Source: Petrosia ficiformis
Taxonomy: Eukaryota > Porifera > Demospongiae > Haplosclerida > Petrosiidae
Direction: 5' to 3'
DNA length: 64,000 nt
Assembly (NCBI GenBank): GCA_947044365.1
Contig: OX345636.1
Span: 25,471,466 to 25,535,465, forward strand
Part shown: positions 58,014 to 64,000 of the stretch, in pieces
How the letters are laid out: each line of letters starts with the position of its first letter
Position numbering within the stretch: the first letter of the stretch is position 1
Notes under the pieces: generated by a model
Databases searched by the model: none
What the model saw: the letters and a program-made list of their open reading frames with translations, nothing else
Told to the model about the DNA's origin: nothing
Translations under genes and position numbers: made by a program

Positions 58014-58957
58014 AAGTTGTAATAATAAATAACAAAGAATGTGACGTTTACCTTAATTAACAACAAGTATAATTATAATCACTGAATTTTGTACAATAAT
58101 AATTACAATAACTAAAATTATTGTGTTGGTTGTATTATTACTAAGTTACCTCATTTAAGCACTGAATAGTGTAATTTTTGAAGTGTTTGAATTGTATAAT
58201 CAATGTTTTCTTGTCTGATTACATTATAGTGAATACTTTATATAAGTACAATGACGAGGCTAAGTTAAAGAAAATAGAGGCAAGAATTACGTACATCAGT
58301 GTGAAATTAATTAATGACAGATGTAGATCACTTTAGACTCTCCAGTAAAATTTTATTCACACTTCGTTTTTTGTCATAGTTTGTTTTGCTACTCTTTTTT
58401 TGTGGGATTGACTAAAACACAGACAGGACTGGACCACGGACCATAATACATTCCAACAGGGTCCATTTTTTAGAATAAATTGTCTAAAACGTGGACTATA
58501 AGTAACAGTAAGACAATACTTCGATGGAATTTAACTATAAATAAATTTATATTTGTGCTAGAACTACTTTTATAGCTCCAGAAATGTAGAAATGTATTTT
58601 TATGAAAAACAATCATAATAATAATAATAATAATAATAATAATATTCAGGCAGTTTTGCCACTCGCCGGTTCTCTACTTTAAAGACCTTCTCTGGCCATC
58701 TAGAAGATATTGTTAGTCATAAAAATACTCAATATCAAAAGGTATGTGTGTATTTAAACTTATCTGTATATATTAGCAGAGATTTCAGCTCATTAGTTGC
58801 AATTGAAATGTATGGGCGGCCATTTTTTTTTCAGTGCCATCCCTACATAGAGAGTACTACCGTACTCTCTGATATAATATTATATTATACTAGTATATAG
58901 AAGAACGTAGAAACATTGTGGGGGCGAGCCTTCACGAGTTTATACGCATGCGCATTG
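58014..58957. other. intergenic spacer with (TAA)n microsatellite
   Basis: Nothing coding recognised. A pure ATA/TAA run lies at 58614-58644. Around 58830-58950, TACGCATGCGCATTG (about 58940) is an NRF-1-like palindrome, perhaps a promoter for an unseen plus-strand transcript. Confidence 0.45.
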
Positions 58958-59704
58958 CTACATACGCACTGGAAATCGAAGTGAAGAGATCATGGCCAGT
59001 AGTAACTTGAAGAGGAAATTGGAATTTGATGTATCTGAACATTCAATATCAGATGACTCATGAGAATTTCTAAGAATGAGTTCGTGGCAAGTAGAACATG
59101 CAGAAGATGAACTCAGATTCGCCAAATCAGCATGGTATTTTTCTATCTTCTGACTTTGTGTACACAATTGTCTTGTTTGTTGGTGTCCATCTCTGTCGAG
59201 CTGCAGTCTACGTTGTCTTTCTTCTGGTGTTTCTAAAGACATTCTTTCCTGCTGATTATGACTTAGCTGAGCTAGTCTGGCAGCTCTCTGGTCATCACTT
59301 TCAGTAGACAGTCTTTGTCGCTGATTGTGACTTAGGTAAACTAGTCTAGCAGCTCTCTGGTCGTCAGTTTCAGTAGATAGTCTTTGTTGCTGATTATGAC
59401 TTAGCTGAGCTAGTCTGACTGCTCTCTGGTCGTCAGTTTCAGAAGGTTTCCTTCGTTCACGATAGGCCTTTTGACTGTCAAGCCTAGCACGACGTTTTTC
59501 AGGAGTTTCTGATTCTCTACGCCGTCTATCTGAGATCCTGCGTTTTTTCAGTCGCTCTTGGCGCTGTTCAGGAGTGTCTTCTTGTCGTGTTTTCTTTGCT
59601 CTTATTTTAGTTGAAATCAAATCAGCCATTTTGAACATAAGGTTAGTGGTGATGTATGTGCGCATGTATGTGCTTCTTGACAAAATGTTCACATGACTGG
59701 ACAA
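58958..59704 (-). CDS. STPR-repeat (23-residue repeat) DNA-binding-type protein, partial or orphan
   Basis: A minus-strand frame of up to 248 codons; the natural start may be the internal MFKMADLIS. After a basic linker come six consecutive 23-residue repeats of the STPR type (Score and Three amino-acid Peptide Repeat), for example ETPEKRRARLDSQKAYRERR, ETDDQRAARLVYLSHNQRQR, ESDDQRAARLAQLSHNQQER and ETPEERQRRLQLDRDGHQQT. STPR was defined in silkworm FMBP-1 as a helical DNA-binding domain and is widespread in transposon-linked proteins of invertebrates. A short acidic tail with CSTCHELILRN follows, then a stop. No helicase or transposase domain is attached here. The ORF begins right next to a piggyBac-type MITE (TTAA at 59706), which may have cut off its own 5' sequence or promoter. 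Confidence 0.7.
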   Translation of the reverse strand: MSSHVNILSRSTYMRTYITTNLMFKMADLISTKIRAKKTRQEDTPEQRQERLKKRRISDRRRRESETPEKRRARLDSQKAYRERRKPSETDDQRAVRLAQLSHNQQQRLSTETDDQRAARLVYLSHNQRQRLSTESDDQRAARLAQLSHNQQERMSLETPEERQRRLQLDRDGHQQTRQLCTQSQKIEKYHADLANLSSSSACSTCHELILRNSHESSDIECSDTSNSNFLFKLLLAMISSLRFPVRM

Positions 59705-59709
59705 ATTAA

Positions 59710-60174
59710 CCTTAGAGGAGTTTGTTTTTCAAAATTCTTCACATTTCCAACACGGGTGACTCTATTTGCATATATTTTAGCCACCGTTCACTTTCTCTAC
59801 CCCAAACTTGGCTCCTAATTCGGCATCAAGTACTACTTCTACCAACTTGCTTACCGGTACTCGAAAGTCCCCAAGCGCTTTGTAGAATTAAATCAATTGC
59901 AGTGCTCTCTCTTTTTTGACTGGAACTGGGGCTAACAAAATGACCCCACTGGCCACTGCATGTTGGCACCAGCTACACCCACGATTTCAGGTTTTACAGC
60001 AAGTGAAATACCTCAGGTACCACCAGCACGTGGGCAGGTTTGCTGAAACCATAAATTGCGTGGGCGGAAAGGGGCTGCACCCCCTTCAAACCTCCATTAA
60101 CGGGGACACCCCCTTTAAAATTCCCCCTGCTTGGGGTCAAATGTCATATATATGTGACATCAGTCCTCTAAGTG
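59710..60174 (-). mobile_element. piggyBac-type MITE, copy 3
   Basis: TTAA at 59706-59709 and 60175-60178. Inverse orientation to 21297-21890; 465 bp because of internal deletions. Sub-terminal GTCATATATATGTGAC palindrome conserved near 60145. Confidence 0.78.
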
Positions 60175-60178
60175 TTAA

Positions 60179-60540
60179 TTAATGGATATGAAGTGAAATA
60201 TTGGATATGGAGAGAAACGTATGCACAACGTTCTAACACCACACCCATCTGGACTGACCTAATTCATTGATATCATTTTATGGCTATGAATTTGACAGGA
60301 TATAGGAAACACCTACCAGAAAATAACCACACTTCTTACCTCATGCACAACCTGTTGTTATTACTTAATGACTATGAAATCATTAACTTTGAGGAGGTAT
60401 ATAATTCAATGAAAAAAGCCACACCCATAAACTTGAAAGCACTCTCACTTGCCCATATACACAATATTTTGCCTTTACACAGGCAGCCATATGCCATCAT
60501 TCTAGTGCAAAAATAATTTTACAAATAAAACATGCTTTAA
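60179..60540. other. spacer between two piggyBac-type MITEs
   Basis: Contains a 78-codon open frame on the plus strand (60280-60516) with no recognised domain; probably chance. Both flanks are TTAA sites. Confidence 0.4.
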
Positions 60541-60544
60541 TTAA

Positions 60545-61124
60545 CCCTGAGCTTGTTTTTCAAAATTCTTCCCATTTCCAACACTAGCGTGCATATATTT
60601 TGGCCAGCGTTCACTTTCTCTACCCCAAACTTGGCTTCTCTTCCAACATAGAGTACTACTTCTACCAACTTGCTTACCGGGACTCGAAAGTCTCCAAGTG
60701 CTTCGTAGGATTAAATCAAATGCAGTGCTCTTCCTTCTTTGACTGGAACTGGGGCTAACAAAATGACCCCACGGCAAGTGGGCACCAGGTACACTCACGA
60801 TTTCAGGTTCTACAGGAAGGGAAATGCCTCAGGTATCCACCAGAGCACGTGGGTGGGTTTACTGAAACCACAAATTGCATGGGCAGTGAGAGGGCTGTGC
60901 CCCCTCTGTACCCCCATTATTGGGGGACACCCCCTTTAAAATTCCCCCTGTACTCATTATTTAGGCCAAAAAGCAACCAAGAAACCATCAACTTTTTTGC
61001 CATTTTCATGGGCTTGTCCCTGACACCAAATACAAGCATTTGGAGTGCTTCATAATGCTAGGAACACACTCTGAATCACATAGGGGTCAGATGTCACATA
61101 TATGTGACATCAGTCCTCTAAGGG
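60545..61124 (-). mobile_element. piggyBac-type MITE, copy 4
   Basis: TTAA at 60541-60544 and 61125-61128; ends CCCTGAGCTTG and (inverted) CCCTTAGAGGACTGATGTCAC; 580 bp. Best match in layout to copy 1 and in the same orientation as copy 3, 370 bp away. Confidence 0.8.
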
Positions 61125-61128
61125 TTAA

Positions 61129-61717
61129 AAAAGGCAATGAAACAACAACATTGTGATGATGTGACAATAGAAAGACAGAATATTTTTCCATGCACTTGTA
61201 ACGAAAGTCCATTTCAAACATCCGGTGATATTATACAGCACTCAACAGCAATCTAGGTAACGCATGATATTGTCACTTGTACTGTACAACCTATTTAATG
61301 ATGGATACACATTAATATTCAGTGGACCTGTTGAAGGGTGTTCTATTGTTACTGAAATGCATCTCAAGTTAAATGAACCTTAGAATCACAGACAGATTTT
61401 AACCAGAGTAATAAACATTATGATTCTATTGTCTCCAGTGAAAAACATCTCAATTACAGCACCAGAAATAACTGAATCTCATACACTAGTTAACATTTAA
61501 TCACTGAGTCAGTTTTCAATATTTGTTTGCAAGTTTAGTTGCTTACATTTCGTAATATTCTATATTCAAAATCGGCACAGTTATTTCATTTAATGGGTCA
61601 AAGGTCGCGGGAGAAATATAATGCCAATCTCATATCATGTGTCCAACGTGCAAACGGGTGACTTAATAAGTCATATTGAGCTTTACGGACTTCTTGCAAT
61701 TATACATTTCAAACCGA
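61129..61717. other. non-coding spacer
   Basis: No gene or repeat recognised. Confidence 0.4.
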
Positions 61718-61771
61718 TCACGTGAGTTCAGCCAATGAAATCAATTTAAATCACTCTACACTCTCTGCAAG
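61718..61771 (+). promoter_or_regulatory. promoter-like motifs: TCACGTGA E-box and CCAAT box
   Basis: The palindromic E-box TCACGTGA (61718-61725) and CCAAT (about 61732-61736) lie about 45 bases before the ATG at 61772. The E-box type is bound by USF/MITF/TFE-family factors in animals. Motif-based inference only. Confidence 0.35.
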
Positions 61772-61940
61772 ATGGCTAATCCTCTGTTAGCTAGTCTGTT
61801 GGCGCAACTTCAGCGAAATCAGCATTCTATGGGTACACCTATTTCAATTGCTAATACTTCCAATAGTGAAGTCATAGGCACTGCAGCGTTTTCTTTCGCA
61901 AGATGTCATTTTTTTGAATTCAAAGTATATTGGCGCCAGC
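61772..61940 (+). CDS. possible first exon interrupted by an hAT element
   Basis: The frame MANPLLASLLAQLQRNQHSM continues to the hAT insertion point at 61941 (KVYWRQ). The stretch after SMG includes a potential donor (ATGG|GTACAC at about 61831). I do not recognise the protein. It could be a genuine first exon given the promoter-like sequence before it, or chance. Confidence 0.3.
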
Positions 61941-62801
61941 CAGTGTTGCCAGATGGTGTGATTAAAATTATGCTAGACAGTCAATCAAAAAATGCTAAAT
62001 ACCACACCCGATATGCTAAAATGATTTTTTTTTGAAGAAATAGGTTTATGTAGATTCTGTGAGCTCATTAGTTCAATCAATTCAGGTGGAGGGCAAAAGT
62101 ATGTACAATCTTCTGTAGGAGATAAGACTTTCACACCCTCCTTCGCCAATAAAAAAGCAGTGACTGTATCTGTATTTAGACGATTTCGTGATTTGCTCTT
62201 GATGAGTGCAACAGCTGAGAACAGCCTTTCAGCATCTGCACTAGAATCTTAACTTGACCTTTACTCTTTTTGCCAGAGCCTGAGACCGGCCTACATTACA
62301 AACAGTCATAATTTATTACTGAGCGGGAATAAAGGTAGATGCAAACATACTTTTAGTTTCTTAGATGCTGGCTCAAACATACTAGTTTTTTCTTCAGACG
62401 GTGCTTGAGTCAGACGACTCATGCGAGTAACTGAAACAGCCACTTTCGTCCTCCATGTTTACAGAAATACAGCTGTACTGACTACTGAGTTGCTTAGTAA
62501 CTAACTAAGTAACTAACTATGCTCTGTAGTCATGCATGTTTAGTTTACAACTGGATTCTGTATGAACATCATCATACTGATCATACTGAGTTACATCATC
62601 ACTGCAGCATGAATATAATTATCAATGGTATGGACATAATTTAGACACAATGCTAAAAAAAAGTTCCAAATGCTTTTAAAATGTGCTAAGAAAGTGCTAA
62701 ATAATTTCCAGTGCTAAAGTGGTGCTAAACATTTTGCTAATGTGCTAAACTTAGCACTAATTGTGCCAATCTCGGCAATCTCAGCCAATCTGTCAACACT
62801 G
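61941..62801 (-). mobile_element. internally deleted hAT transposon with C-terminal transposase exon
   Basis: TIRs CAGTGTTGCCAGATGG and (inverted) CAGTGTTGACAGATTGG, exact 8-bp duplication GCGCCAGC (61933-61940, 62802-62809); 861 bp. The minus strand at about 62095-62250 reads DSSADAERLFSAVALIKSKSR and NRLNTDTVTAFLLAKEGVK, the hAT dimerisation motif. At about 62355-62460 the minus strand reads MSRLTQAPSEEKTSMFEPAS followed by a donor-like AAA|GTATGT, perhaps the N-terminal exon. The catalytic middle is missing. A run of GTGCTAA repeats fills 62650-62760. Confidence 0.85.
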
Positions 62802-62809
62802 GCGCCAGC

Positions 62810-62933
62810 GGTTAGTTGCACGTGATCACTCCGTCGCAAGAAGTGGACAAAGTACAATGCGCCATCGTCACGTGACTAGCCATACCCGTTATTAATTAAT
62901 ATTATATTATTGGCATACCGGAAGCACTGGAGT
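62810..62933 (+). promoter_or_regulatory. promoter-like segment with two CACGTG E-boxes and an ETS-like site
   Basis: CACGTG at 62819-62824 and GTCACGTGAC at 62868-62877 (the palindromic form preferred by TFEB/MITF-type factors), then ACCGGAAG (ETS-like, about 62917-62924) ten bases before the ATG at 62934. No TATA box. Confidence 0.45.
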
Positions 62934-62968
62934 ATGAACAGTGAAAATCGTCCACTTGGAAAGATAAG
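62934..62968 (+). CDS. possible first coding exon of a gene leaving the window
   Basis: ATG followed by NSENRPLGKIR and a strong donor (AAG|GTAAGC at 62969). The exon is only 35 bases, but the promoter-like sequence directly upstream supports a real start. A candidate later exon (about 63263-63315, ending ACAACAG|GTCATG) does not fit its phase with certainty. Product unknown. Confidence 0.35.
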
Positions 62969-63598
62969 GTAAGCTGATGTGTGTAACCCTCATTGATTTA
63001 TCACTGTATATTATAATAGGTGTCTAGTAAGTGAATATTGTATGCTTTGCCTTTTTTGTAGTTTCTATAGTTGAGTTGTGGGTTCATGAATCATGATTAT
63101 GACATACAATTGTGTGTAATTGGCAATCTCTGTGTCATATATATTTGTATGAGCAAGGTCTGTGTGTTGCTTACATTATGTATCTTGTAATCGTGAACTG
63201 TTTGCCACATTAATCTCAGTTGGCGTCATAATTTTATCCCATTCACACTCTCTAAGTATCTTAGTCAGCCCCTTCACTGGAGGAGGAAGGGTTTGGAATT
63301 CTGCTATACAACAGGTCATGGAACCCGTACCATATAGTGCAGGTCAATCAGATTAACTTGCGGTAAACTAAATTGCAAATATGTCTGTTGTATTAATTTT
63401 AATGGTGATTACCAAGTAGTGTATATGAGTCCTGAATTGGAAAAGCATGTGGATGCATATTATCATACAATCTTGTAATTTTTTAGTTTAGGCTAATGCA
63501 TTATCATATAAGCTGATGATCAGTAGTATTTTCTGTTTGCTCATCCCTACATTTGGCCTGCCAATTATTTCTCAACAACATTTTTAAACTATACTAAT
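62969..63598. other. likely intron, no other feature seen
   Basis: AT-rich; a GGAGGAGGAAGG block at about 63279-63292 is the only coding-like segment. Confidence 0.35.
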
Positions 63599-63881
63599 TA
63601 GTTTTGTTTTAGTTAACTATAACTAGAACTAAAACTGCTTTTTGTAGTGCATTTTTACTTTTCATAAACTAAACTATATGTCTTTACAATATATAACTAA
63701 CTAAAATGAAAATTGGCCAATAATTGGTACTTGTAGTTAGTTAACTAAAAACCCTTTTAGTAAGCCTAATATTATTTTAGTTAATTAAACTATAACTAAA
63801 CTATAACTGAACTAAAATTTTGGGAAGCTAGTTATACTATAACTAAAAGTAGTCATTTTTTGTCAAACTAAAACAATACTA
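63599..63881. mobile_element. hAT-type MITE family D, second full copy
   Basis: Ends TAGTTTTGTTTTAGTTAACT and (inverted) TAGTATTGTTTTAGTTTG; flanking ATACTAAT and ATACGAAT match at 7 of 8 positions. 283 bp, close in sequence to 25465-25757. Confidence 0.78.
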
Positions 63882-63962
63882 ATACGAATTTTGTCATATA
63901 AAGGCTCCAAGATATAGCGTGAGCTATCCAACCTTAGTAGATCCTCACAGTCCAACATGTAG

Positions 63963-64000
63963 TCATAGATAATAGATTGTTAGTACTCTATTATCTATGA
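63963..64000. repeat. perfect 13-bp inverted repeat at the window edge
   Basis: TCATAGATAATAG and its exact inverse CTATTATCTATGA around a 12-base loop. It may be the end of a larger palindrome cut by the window. Confidence 0.7.

Overview
The window is nuclear DNA of an invertebrate animal. It is AT-rich and intron-rich, with GT-AG introns. It carries a clear animal Polo-like kinase 1 gene and two CABIT-SAM adaptor genes, amid dense small DNA transposons. I think a demosponge or another early-branching metazoan is most likely; that is an inference, not a proof. There are no bacterial genes, operons, rRNA genes or CRISPR arrays.

Layout. 1-6.4 kb: a possible gene 3' end, the first exon of a secreted protein (minus), a 496-bp inverted-repeat element, a decayed multi-exon DUF6589 gene (plus) and a RecQ-type helicase C-terminal fragment (minus). 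6.4-31.9 kb: one 25-kb Ser/Thr kinase gene (plus) of at least 18 exons, whose introns are packed with transposons. These include hAT mini-elements (several with exact 8-bp duplications), a piggyBac-type MITE, Tc1/mariner and Tigger mini-elements, tRNA-derived SINEs and long hairpins. 32-38.6 kb: a LINE reverse-transcriptase remnant, AT-rich spacer, and a TATA/CCAAT/E2F-like promoter over a 48-codon very basic ORF. 38.6-50.1 kb: a complete 13-exon PLK1 orthologue (591 aa; kinase plus two polo boxes). 51.2-58.0 kb: two head-to-head genes (613 and 781 aa) with the GAREM-like order CABIT, coiled coil, SAM. 58-64 kb: an STPR-repeat ORF, two piggyBac-type MITEs, an internally deleted hAT element inserted in a promoter-like region, and a possible first exon of a further gene.

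The kinase, PLK1 and CABIT-SAM products are cell-cycle or signalling proteins. Nothing in the sequence shows they act together, and each looks like an independent transcription unit. Exon chains for the main genes were assembled by hand from splice sites and reading phase. All of PLK1 and both CABIT-SAM genes close in frame. The large kinase closes everywhere except one junction (exon 6 to 7), where a small exon of length 3n+1 seems to be missing from my model.
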